Under the pieces are notes generated by a model that was not told the DNA's origin, did no database searches, and saw only the letters and a program-made list of their open reading frames with translations. Of a stretch of DNA of 64,000 nt, positions 52,624 to 60,625 are shown one piece after another; the first letter of the stretch is position 1; each line of letters begins with the position of its first letter. Source of the DNA: Spartobacteria bacterium (GTDB taxonomy: Bacteria > Verrucomicrobiota > Verrucomicrobiia > Chthoniobacterales > UBA10450); assembly GCA_003169695.1 (NCBI GenBank), contig PNAS01000042.1, forward strand, positions 24,167-88,166. The letters run 5' to 3'. The position numbers and the translations under genes are program-made.

Positions 52624-55600
52624 CTAGGGTTGTTTATCTGGATTCAAGCGAATCGGTTTCCCGTCTAAGCCTATATAGGTTTTCGAGATCTGCTTTCCAC
52701 GCTCGTCGTAGGTCGCTTCCCAGCCGTAGTAACCATCCCGGTGCAGGACAGATTCTCCGTTCACTCCATGATAGGTCTCCCGGGTAGTATTGCCGCGCGC
52801 ATCGAAAGTCGCTCTTACTGTGGCATAGCCCCGTGGGACAAGAGCCGGTTTGCCATCCAGACCAAGGAAGGTCGTGGCAATTTCGTTGCCGCGCTCGTCG
52901 TACTGCGATTCCCGGCCATGGTAAGAGCTCTTGTAGAGAACTGGTTCTCCATTGGTGCCGTAGTAGGTCTGTCGGATCAGATTGCTGCGCGCATCGAAAG
53001 TCGCTCTAAAGGTGGCATAGCCCTCAGGCAGAAGGATGGGTTTTCCATCGGGACCAAAGGAGGTCGCGGCAATTTGGTTACCCCGCTCGTCGTATTGCGA
53101 TTCCAAGCCATGGTAGCCGTTCTTATGCAGAACCGGTTCTTCGTTAACTCCGTAGAAGGTCTTTTTCGTCACCTTGCCGCGCGCATCATAAGTCGCTCTC
53201 GCTATCGCATAGCCATCGGCGATTAACGACGGTTTTCCGTCCAAACCGATAAAGGTCCTGACAATCTCGTTCCCGCGCTCGTCATACTGGGATTCCAAGC
53301 CGTGGTTACCGTCCTTGTGCAGGATTGGCTCGTCGTTGACGCCGTAGTAGGTCGTTCGGGTTACCCGACCATGGTTATCGTAGATCCATCTCACTATCGC
53401 GTAACCTTGGGCGATCAATTTCGGCTTTCCGTCCACACCAATATAGGTCGTCATAACCTGGTTGCCACGTTCGTCGTACTGAGATTTCCTGCTGTGGTAA
53501 GAGTCCTTATAAAGGACTGGTTCTCCATGGATACCGTAGTAGGTCATTTCGGTTACTTTGTCGCGCGTGTCGTAATCCCATTTCACTGTCGCGTAGCCGT
53601 CGGGCAATCGAATTGGCTTTTCGTCCCGACCGAAGTGGGTCGTCTCGATTCTCCTTCCGCGGTCGTCATACCGCGATTCCCACCCGTGGTGGCCGTCCTT
53701 GTGCAGAACCGGCTCTCCGTTAACCCCGTACAGGCTCATGCGGGTCTGCTTGCCGCGTGCGTCGTATACGGATTTTATTGTGGCAAAACCTGCCGGGAGC
53801 AAGATCGGCTTTTCGTCCACATCGACATTGGTGGAGATAACCTGGTTCCCGCGCTGGTCGTATTGCGCGTCCCAACCGTGATTGCCTCCCTTGTGCAGAA
53901 CTGCTTCGTCATTGGTGCCGCGAAATCTTTTCCGGATCACCTTGCCGCGTCCGTCGTAGTTATTGATGATCTTATGCACTCCCGAAGCTCGCTCCAAAGT
54001 TGGTTTCCCGGTCGCATCGAAGTAGGCCACTTCCAGCTCATTACCATCGGAGTCGTACTTTCTCGTAACGACAGCATAGCCCTGGGTTAAGTTAACGCCT
54101 TTGCCATCCAGACCAATGAAAGTCGTGACAATTTCGTTCCCGCGCTCGTCGTATTGCGCTTCCCAGGCGTGGTTGCCATCCTTGTGCAGCATTGGGTCAC
54201 CATTGACGCCGTAGTAGCTCTGTCGTGTTTTTCGGCCGCGTGCATCGTAGGCCGACCTCATGGTCGCATAACCCGCGGCGACCCAGGTCGGTTTTCCATC
54301 CAAACCCAGATAGGTTATCTCTATGGGATTGCCCCGCTCGTCGTACTGCGCTTCCCACCCGTGGTGGCCGTCCTTGTGCAGGACCGGTTCTCCGTTGAGG
54401 CCGTGGTAACTCATCCGAGTTGCCTTGCCTTGCGCGTTGTAAACTGATCTAAGCGTCGCAATGCCTACGTCAAGCAGAGTCGGTTTACCGTCCAGACCTA
54501 TATAGGTCGTTGCAATCTGGTTTCCATGCGCGTCGTACTCCACTTCCCATCCGTGATAGCCATCCTTGTGCAGGACCGGCTCATCCTTAAGACCGTGGTA
54601 GGTAGTCCGGCGTGATCTTCCAAAGCTGTCATATTGGTATTTGGCAACAACCCACCCATCTATTACGCGCATCGGTTTGAGATCGGGCCCGATGGAGCGT
54701 GCCTCCATCAGCAACCCCTTCTCGCTGTATATCGCCTGCAGTCCACAGTTGCCCGCGTTGTCGATCATGTTCTTTCCGTCCGCGTCCAGCGACAGCATCA
54801 GCGTAGTTTGACCGCGAGAGTTGTGCTCTAGGCTCTGTCCATAAGCGCCAGCCGGTCCGGCCGCCGGCAGGTTTTTGCCGTCGCGATAGGTAACGCGGTC
54901 CTCCCAGCCTCCGCTGTCGTAGTGGATGGACACATATTCCGCCGCCGAGGTGCGTTGCAATTGGGGGAATCCGTCGGGTCCGACAAAGCGGGCCAGCCGG
55001 GTGGCAGAGGGACCGGATCCGGGCGGAGAATAAATGAACCCATAGATCATGCGACCGTCTCGATCGAGCGCTCGCTCGTAGATGATTTCGCCGTTGGCGT
55101 TTGAAACAAACTCCCACTGACAAACCGTATGCAGGCCCAGCCGCTCTGCGCGCGCTTGAGACTGGCCGCCCTGTGCGTCCTCCGATTCGGAGTTTCTCTT
55201 CCATAAGTAGGTGCCGATCGAATGGTTGGTCGTCGGTTTCAACTGGCTATTCACCATCACCATCCGGAAGGCGGGTTTCCACCGGAGCTTCCACCCTTCT
55301 CGCGTGATCCCCTTGTGAATGAGCAGACAACAGGTAGCCAGTCGGCCCGCTTCCGATTCGGAAATTTGGGTGATACCAACGGGGAAACCGTTCCGCTTGG
55401 ACCACTCGCTATAATAAGCCTTATGTTCCTGGACAAACAGGTAGTAACCACCCCAGAGCGTAGCGATCAAGGCGAGCGCTAATGCACCAGCTACAGCCAG
55501 GGTCAGCCTCTGTTTGCGCCTTTGCGCTACCTGTTCCGCGCGGAGGCGCTCCGCCTGGGCCAATGCTTCGCGGGTAAGGCGGGAGTCCCGGCTGGATTTA

Positions 55601-56778
55601 ATGACAGGAACAAGGACATCATGCGTGAGTTCCACCCGACGGGTGTGGTGCCGGTCCTCATAGGCGAGGAGCCGGCGATTCACCAGCTCATTGAGAACGG
55701 ACAGGGTGACATCAGGCCTGGCTAGCGCATCATCGAGCGCGCAGCTGTTGCGATGGCCGCTGGCGGTGAGGAGTTCGTCCTCGATGAAGAGGCGCACGCC
55801 CGCCGGAAAATCCTGAAGGGTTCTAAGGTAAAAGTCCTCGAAAATTTCATGCTGCTCAACGTCCAGCAGATCAGAGGTGATCTTGGCGTCCGGACCGCGT
55901 GCGAGACGCCGCTCGTTGAGTTCTCTCAGCACGAGACTGAGCAACGCCGGAGCAACGGTCATCTCGTCGGCGTCGGCAGCGCCGGCGGCCACATAGTTGA
56001 CGATGCGATCTTCCACACCTGGGGCCAGCAAGGACGCACCCAAAGCGATCACCTGGCGCGCCTGCCGCTCGCCCATCGGCAGAAGGCGCAGGCGGTTCTG
56101 GCCAAGGGCACGAAAGTGCGAGCGAATGCGGTCGAGGTCCGCGAGGTAATCCTCCCGCATGGCCAGGAGAACCTTCAGCGGCGCGGGCTTGAAGTTGAAT
56201 TCTTTCACGCGAAGCGGGTCATCGCGAAGCGCGGCGGGAGGGCGGTTTTCCACCAGATCGGCGAGCTCGCCAATGAACGCGACGGCCCGCGCGACGCGTG
56301 TCGGAGTTTCGCGCCCAAGAGTGAAGAATTCCTCAAACTGATCGAAAGCGAGGAAAGGTGTGACGAGGTCGTTATGCGAACTCCAAAAGTGGTTGCCCTC
56401 TCGATGAAAATACTCCCACAGCGTCTCATCCGGGCGCGGCTGAGGAGCTTCCACTCTGGCGGCGACGGCAGCCGCCGTGATGGTGTTAATTATCTGCCCA
56501 GCCAGCGGACCCGCGCCTTCGAGGTAATCCAGCCGGATTGGCACCGGTAGAAAGTTATCCTCCCGAAGCGGGGGAAAGAGGCCCGCCTGAACCAGCGAAG
56601 TTTTTCCCAGGCCTGAGACGCCATAAAGGAGCGTGAGCGTGTCGCGTCGCACCAGGCGGAGCAGATCGTCGATCTCATCGCCGCGTCCGGCGAAGAATCC
56701 TCGATCGCCTTCGGTAAAGGAAGCCAGTCCAATCCACGGATGCTGTGAATCCGCCCGCTCAGCCATCGAGTCATTCAT
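52624..56778 (-). CDS. nSTAND1-type NTPase with membrane helix and 24 tandem YD-like repeats
   Basis: 1384 residues. The N-terminal STAND module (about 14-400) shows Walker A GVSGLGKTSL (53-62) and Walker B LAFDQFEEFF (143-152) in the nSTAND1 style, followed by LLAMREDYLADLDRIRS and RLLPMGERQARQVIALG. A coiled/basic stretch (403-424) leads to one membrane helix (425-449). From residue 620 to the end run 24 units of 32 residues (one of 33), mostly alternating two types: YDxRGK..T..YYGVNGEPVL and YDERGNEIATTFIGLDGKP. They resemble YD/RHS-like or WG-like beta repeats. The start overlaps the upstream SIR2-TIR stop by four bases. Likely sensor/assembly partner of that protein; see findings. Confidence 0.9.
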   Translation of the reverse strand: MNDSMAERADSQHPWIGLASFTEGDRGFFAGRGDEIDDLLRLVRRDTLTLLYGVSGLGKTSLVQAGLFPPLREDNFLPVPIRLDYLEGAGPLAGQIINTITAAAVAARVEAPQPRPDETLWEYFHREGNHFWSSHNDLVTPFLAFDQFEEFFTLGRETPTRVARAVAFIGELADLVENRPPAALRDDPLRVKEFNFKPAPLKVLLAMREDYLADLDRIRSHFRALGQNRLRLLPMGERQARQVIALGASLLAPGVEDRIVNYVAAGAADADEMTVAPALLSLVLRELNERRLARGPDAKITSDLLDVEQHEIFEDFYLRTLQDFPAGVRLFIEDELLTASGHRNSCALDDALARPDVTLSVLNELVNRRLLAYEDRHHTRRVELTHDVLVPVIKSSRDSRLTREALAQAERLRAEQVAQRRKQRLTLAVAGALALALIATLWGGYYLFVQEHKAYYSEWSKRNGFPVGITQISESEAGRLATCCLLIHKGITREGWKLRWKPAFRMVMVNSQLKPTTNHSIGTYLWKRNSESEDAQGGQSQARAERLGLHTVCQWEFVSNANGEIIYERALDRDGRMIYGFIYSPPGSGPSATRLARFVGPDGFPQLQRTSAAEYVSIHYDSGGWEDRVTYRDGKNLPAAGPAGAYGQSLEHNSRGQTTLMLSLDADGKNMIDNAGNCGLQAIYSEKGLLMEARSIGPDLKPMRVIDGWVVAKYQYDSFGRSRRTTYHGLKDEPVLHKDGYHGWEVEYDAHGNQIATTYIGLDGKPTLLDVGIATLRSVYNAQGKATRMSYHGLNGEPVLHKDGHHGWEAQYDERGNPIEITYLGLDGKPTWVAAGYATMRSAYDARGRKTRQSYYGVNGDPMLHKDGNHAWEAQYDERGNEIVTTFIGLDGKGVNLTQGYAVVTRKYDSDGNELEVAYFDATGKPTLERASGVHKIINNYDGRGKVIRKRFRGTNDEAVLHKGGNHGWDAQYDQRGNQVISTNVDVDEKPILLPAGFATIKSVYDARGKQTRMSLYGVNGEPVLHKDGHHGWESRYDDRGRRIETTHFGRDEKPIRLPDGYATVKWDYDTRDKVTEMTYYGIHGEPVLYKDSYHSRKSQYDERGNQVMTTYIGVDGKPKLIAQGYAIVRWIYDNHGRVTRTTYYGVNDEPILHKDGNHGLESQYDERGNEIVRTFIGLDGKPSLIADGYAIARATYDARGKVTKKTFYGVNEEPVLHKNGYHGLESQYDERGNQIAATSFGPDGKPILLPEGYATFRATFDARSNLIRQTYYGTNGEPVLYKSSYHGRESQYDERGNEIATTFLGLDGKPALVPRGYATVRATFDARGNTTRETYHGVNGESVLHRDGYYGWEATYDERGKQISKTYIGLDGKPIRLNPDKQP
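52627..54921 (-). repeat. 24 x 96-base coding repeats of the STAND protein
   Basis: Encodes residues 620-1384. The units diverge at base level but keep the protein pattern YD-x-RG-N/K at each start and GxxGxPxL near position 15-21. Three N-terminal units are degenerate (e.g. HNSRGQTTLMLSLDADGKNM); the C-terminal ones are the most alike. The last is truncated to 28 residues. Confidence 0.9.
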
Positions 56779-58133
56779 TGGGCGGCGGCCTTCAATCGGC
56801 GTTCGCGCACGATGTCGGTGAGAGTCTTGATGAAATCGGCGTTGGGCTCGCCCCCGGCCGCGCGGGTGTAATGGAAGTCGCGGAACCCGCTAAAGCTGAC
56901 CGCGCTCTCCGCCGTGTCATCGACAATGACCGGATGAATAAGGCGGGCGGTGGCTCTGTCCATGTCCCGAAGCCGCTCGAGGGCGCGATTCCATTCGCGA
57001 ATGAAGATGCCTTCATCCCGCCTGTTGGTGTTCGCGGAGATCACCGGGACAAAGACGTCGCAGGTGGCGATGTTCTGCTCGATCACCGGCCACCAGGGAT
57101 CACCCGAGCCAAGGCGTCCTTTGTCGAACCACACATCCAATCCTGCGCTGCCCAGGCTGCTGTGAAGCCGCTCGACCGCCGCAACATCCTGGCTGGTGTA
57201 GCTCACGAAAACGGCGGGCGGTTTGGTGGTTAGGAATGAGGCGTCCACCCCGGCCACCGCGGGCTTGTCCGCGAAGGCGTCCCATTTCTCTGCCAGTTGG
57301 TCCACGAACACGATCGGATTCGCCACGCCAAACGATTTGGTCTGCGGGCTGAAATTCTCCAGGAAATCCCGCAGGTGCACGTCCGCCACCACGGCTCCGT
57401 CGGCGACAAATTCGCGCGCCTCATTGCCACTGTAGAGGCGGTCGCGGCGGCTCAGCCGGACAAAGAACCGGGCGAGCCAGTCGGGATGGGCGTTACCGAT
57501 CAGAAGCAGGCGCTTGGTTCGAAGTTCGTCGAAGAGATTGGCGAGGCGCCCGGACATCGATTCTTCGTGGAGTTTCCAGATGAATTCGAGCGTCTCCTCG
57601 TCGATGAGGGCGCTGTCCGGGATCCCGGAAATCCTGCCAAAGAGATGAAAGACCACGCGATGCGGCGAGCGCGAATAATCCCGCGGGATATCTGTCAGGA
57701 CGGAATTCGGGGCGTAGGCGAAAACGTGGTCGGCGGGCGAGCCCAGCGTTTTCGCGAGAAGTGAATCGACGGTCGTGCTGACGAACAGCCGCAGAGGCGA
57801 GATGGTGGCAAGTTTGCGCAGAGGTTTGGGAACTGGGAGCTGACCTTGCGCATCGCGCAGTTTGTTCAGGATCTCGAACGTCTTTACATTTACGTCGTCG
57901 CGGGAATTCCGGCGGCTGGCGTTGAGATAGGCCGCCACGACCTGGTCCATGCTGGCCGAGGGTTCGCACTCGACTTCGAGTTCGGCCGCGAGCTGCTGAG
58001 CAAGGTATTCGTAGACCAACTGCGCGCGGCCATCGATTTCGAGGCGAAGCAGATCGCGACCGACAATAGGGATGACCACGCCTTTGGCGATGGATTGCAG
58101 AAGATTGCTCCATTGTTTTGAATCGTCACTCAT
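56775..58133 (-). CDS. Degenerate SIR2-like + TIR domain protein (putative NAD-directed effector)
   Basis: 452 residues. Residues ~8-265 resemble SIR2-like NAD-binding proteins: KGVVIPIVGRDLL (18-29) in place of the GAGxS loop, LRLFVSTTVDSLL (114-126) in place of TTNYDxLL, VVFHLFGRISG (160-170) for the LHG region, and RLLLIGNAHPDWLARFF (208-224) for the late GxSxxD strand. The usual catalytic Asn is Val, so this domain is probably inactive or a binding fold. Residues ~306-425 are a TIR domain: PAVFVSYTSQDVAAVERLHS, DVWFDKGRLGSGDPWWPVIE and GIFIREWNRALERL, where Glu380 is the likely catalytic glutamate. It is translationally coupled to the STAND gene. Probably an NADase effector. Confidence 0.85.
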   Translation of the reverse strand: MSDDSKQWSNLLQSIAKGVVIPIVGRDLLRLEIDGRAQLVYEYLAQQLAAELEVECEPSASMDQVVAAYLNASRRNSRDDVNVKTFEILNKLRDAQGQLPVPKPLRKLATISPLRLFVSTTVDSLLAKTLGSPADHVFAYAPNSVLTDIPRDYSRSPHRVVFHLFGRISGIPDSALIDEETLEFIWKLHEESMSGRLANLFDELRTKRLLLIGNAHPDWLARFFVRLSRRDRLYSGNEAREFVADGAVVADVHLRDFLENFSPQTKSFGVANPIVFVDQLAEKWDAFADKPAVAGVDASFLTTKPPAVFVSYTSQDVAAVERLHSSLGSAGLDVWFDKGRLGSGDPWWPVIEQNIATCDVFVPVISANTNRRDEGIFIREWNRALERLRDMDRATARLIHPVIVDDTAESAVSFSGFRDFHYTRAAGGEPNADFIKTLTDIVRERRLKAAAQ

Positions 58134-58380
58134 TGATATAGGAAGGTGTGTTGCAGCGACGACCCGAAGTTGTCAGGAATGGGAAAAAACCGCAACTCTT
58201 CACCGGCCCGCGCGATTTTGGGCGCTGTGCCAGGAGTCAACGCCTCTACAGGCAGGGCCGGCTCACCCGAACCCCCGCATACATTCGCGCGGAAGCTTTG
58301 CAGTTGCATTCCAGCATTGGAATCGCTCTGCTCCGGAAGCGCAAGGCACTGTCGCCAGCCGAATTCTTACTGACCCGATC
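58134..58380. other. Upstream region of the SIR2-TIR operon, no gene seen
   Basis: 247 bases with no convincing coding frame. It presumably holds the promoter of the TIR/STAND operon (reading left), but no good -35/-10 pair was seen on that strand. The right end runs into an OPT-like gene fragment. Confidence 0.5.
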
Positions 58381-58542
58381 ATGAATCCGACCAATCCGCC
58401 TAACGAGGTGCCCGACATCGTCGGGTCCCATCCGAAGAATCCGATCGTCGGTCCCTTCCGTCCGTTCATCTCATCTGGTCGCGTAAGGAGATGGACAGGC
58501 GCATCCCACCCGTGCACAATGGGCGCTTGCCCTGTGGAATAA
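58381..58542 (+). pseudogene. Fragment of an OPT-transporter N-terminus
   Basis: An ATG at 58381 opens MNPTNPPNEVPDIVGSHPKN followed by PIVGPFRPFIS. This is closely similar to the N-terminus of the OPT gene at 63126 (NPPNEFPDIVGPNPVNPILA, RFRPFIPP). After about base 58475 the likeness stops and the frame ends at 58542 without membrane segments. It is probably a remnant of a duplicated OPT gene or of recombination at this locus. Confidence 0.75.
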
Positions 58543-58554
58543 ACTAGAGTCGCC

Positions 58555-60564
58555 GTGAACGCGAACCACGACATCGACGAGCGAAGGCGCCCTGAACTTA
58601 CTATTCGCGGGCTGATTGTCGGCGTGATCATCACGTTGGTCTTCACGGCCGCCAACGTCTACTTCGGTCTCAAGGCCGGTCTGACCTTTTCGACATCGAT
58701 TCCGGCAGCGGTGATTTCGATGGCGATCCTGCGCAGTTTCAAAAATGCAACTGTTCAGGAAAACAACATCGTGCAGACGGTCGCCTCCGCGGCGGGCACG
58801 CTGTCGTCGATTATCTTTGTGCTGCCGGGTTTGATCATGATCGGCTGGTGGACCGGATTTCCGTTTTGGATCTCGTTTTTGATCTGCGCACTCGGCGGCA
58901 TTCTCGGAGTGATGTACTCAATCCCGCTGCGGCGCGCGTTGGTGACGAACTCCGACTTGCCGTATCCGGAAGGCGTCGCGTGCGCCGAAGTGCTCAAGAT
59001 CGGCAGTACCGGTGACCAGGAGCATGCTGCCGACATCGAACACAGTCGCGCTGGCCTGCTCGCGGTGGTGTGGGGATCAATCGTCGCCGCGCTCTTTGCA
59101 GTCGTCGTGGCGACGCAAGTCTTCGCTTCCGATGTGGCGCAGACCTTCCGCATCGGGCGCCGTGGTGCGGCGACCGGTTATGATTTCTCGCTTTCGTTTG
59201 CGCTACTGGCAATCGGTCACCTGTGCGGACTATCCGTCGGCATTGCCATGCTCATCGGCGCATTCATCGGCTGGGGCTGGCTCGTGCCGCACTACTCGGC
59301 GCTCACCGGGGACCTAACGACTGCTGCTGGCGCACTCGCGCAAAGCACGTGGAGCCACAAAGTGCGCTTTATCGGCGCCGGGGCGATTGGTGTTTCCGCT
59401 ATTTGGACGCTGCTGAAGCTGGTGAAACCTGTCGTGAGCGGTCTCGCTGGCGCGATGGCCGCGTCGCGCGCGCGCAAGGCCGGCAAAGCCGATACGCTGC
59501 CGATCACCGAGCGCGACATTCCGATCGGCATTGTCGGCCTTGTTACACTCGTTTGCATGGTGCCGATCGGGTGGGTGCTCGGCTACTTCGCAAATACGAG
59601 CGGACTCGGCGCTCACATGTGGACGCTGGTGATCGGCGGCGTGTTTTACGTCTTTCTCATGAGCTTCTTCGTTTCCGCCGTCTGCGGTTACATGGCCGGA
59701 CTGATCGGTTCGTCGAACAGCCCGCTCTCCGGCATCGGCATTCTCGTCGTGATTGGCGCCGCGCTGCTGCTTGTCCTCGGCGTAAAGCCATACGTTGGGC
59801 CCGAAGCGAGCAAGGCGCTGATGGCCTTCGCGCTATTCACCACCGCCGTCGTCTTCAACGTCGCCGCGATCGCGAACAACAATCTGCAAGATCTTAAGAC
59901 CGGGCAGCTAGTGGATGCGACTCCGTGGAAACAGCAGGTCGCACTCATCATCGGTGTCCTCGCTGGCGCGGCGGTCATTCCGCCCGTGCTCAATCTGGTC
60001 AATCAGGCGTATGGTTTCCTGGGGACGCCAGGTGTAGAATTATTGCATAAGACGCCGCTACCTGCACCGCAGGCCGGCCTGATCTCGTCGCTCGCCCAAG
60101 GCGTCATCGCCGCAGACATCGATTGGAGTTTGATCCGGATGGGCGCGCTGATTGGCGTCGGCATCATTCTCCTCGACGCAATCCTCGCCCGCACAACGAA
60201 GCATATGCGCGTGCCTCCTCTCGCCGTCGGACTAGGGATTTATCTGCCGACTGCGAGCACGCTCATGATCGTGGTCGGCGCGATCGTGGGTTGGTTCTTC
60301 GACCGCGCCGCTGACCGCACGCCGAAACCAGAATCAACGAAGCAGCTTGGCGTGTTGCTCGCGTCGGGTTTGATCGTCGGCGAAAGCACCATCGGTGTGG
60401 TGCTCTCCGCCATTGTCGTCTTCTCGGGCGTCGCCGCACCGCTCGCGCTTGTCGGCGCCGGCTTCGAAACGGCCGCCATCATCATCGGCGGCGTAGCTTT
60501 CGTCGCGACAGCGTTCATGCTCTATCGATGGATCCTGGGAATGGCGTCGAAGCGGTCCGCCTGA
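58555..60564 (+). CDS. OPT family oligopeptide/metal-chelate transporter
   Basis: 669 residues from a GTG at 58555. About 14-16 hydrophobic helices. The N-terminal OPT signature is strong: GVIITLVFTAANVYFGLKAG, then LTFSTSIPAAVISMAILRSF and NNIVQTVASAAGTLSSIIFV, with LPYPEGVACAEVLKIG in the fourth helix region. The C-terminal half has GLIGSSNSPLSGIGILVVIG. Members import small peptides or metal chelates by proton symport. Another OPT gene starts at 63126, so the locus carries at least two and a remnant. Confidence 0.93.
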   Translation: MNANHDIDERRRPELTIRGLIVGVIITLVFTAANVYFGLKAGLTFSTSIPAAVISMAILRSFKNATVQENNIVQTVASAAGTLSSIIFVLPGLIMIGWWTGFPFWISFLICALGGILGVMYSIPLRRALVTNSDLPYPEGVACAEVLKIGSTGDQEHAADIEHSRAGLLAVVWGSIVAALFAVVVATQVFASDVAQTFRIGRRGAATGYDFSLSFALLAIGHLCGLSVGIAMLIGAFIGWGWLVPHYSALTGDLTTAAGALAQSTWSHKVRFIGAGAIGVSAIWTLLKLVKPVVSGLAGAMAASRARKAGKADTLPITERDIPIGIVGLVTLVCMVPIGWVLGYFANTSGLGAHMWTLVIGGVFYVFLMSFFVSAVCGYMAGLIGSSNSPLSGIGILVVIGAALLLVLGVKPYVGPEASKALMAFALFTTAVVFNVAAIANNNLQDLKTGQLVDATPWKQQVALIIGVLAGAAVIPPVLNLVNQAYGFLGTPGVELLHKTPLPAPQAGLISSLAQGVIAADIDWSLIRMGALIGVGIILLDAILARTTKHMRVPPLAVGLGIYLPTASTLMIVVGAIVGWFFDRAADRTPKPESTKQLGVLLASGLIVGESTIGVVLSAIVVFSGVAAPLALVGAGFETAAIIIGGVAFVATAFMLYRWILGMASKRSA

Positions 60565-60625
60565 AGATCGGCGCCGTGGAGGCGGTTCGGCGCGACGACC
60601 GCGCCGGCAAGGGGGCCTGCCTTTC

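Noticed and set aside
52741..54090. Regular repeats that might suggest a CRISPR array
   Set aside because: The period is about 96 bases, the sequence is coding throughout and the spacing has no conserved repeat/unique spacer pattern. These are protein repeats.
55753..56550. 265-codon plus-strand frame
   Set aside because: It is opposite the STAND NTPase domain with clear Walker motifs.
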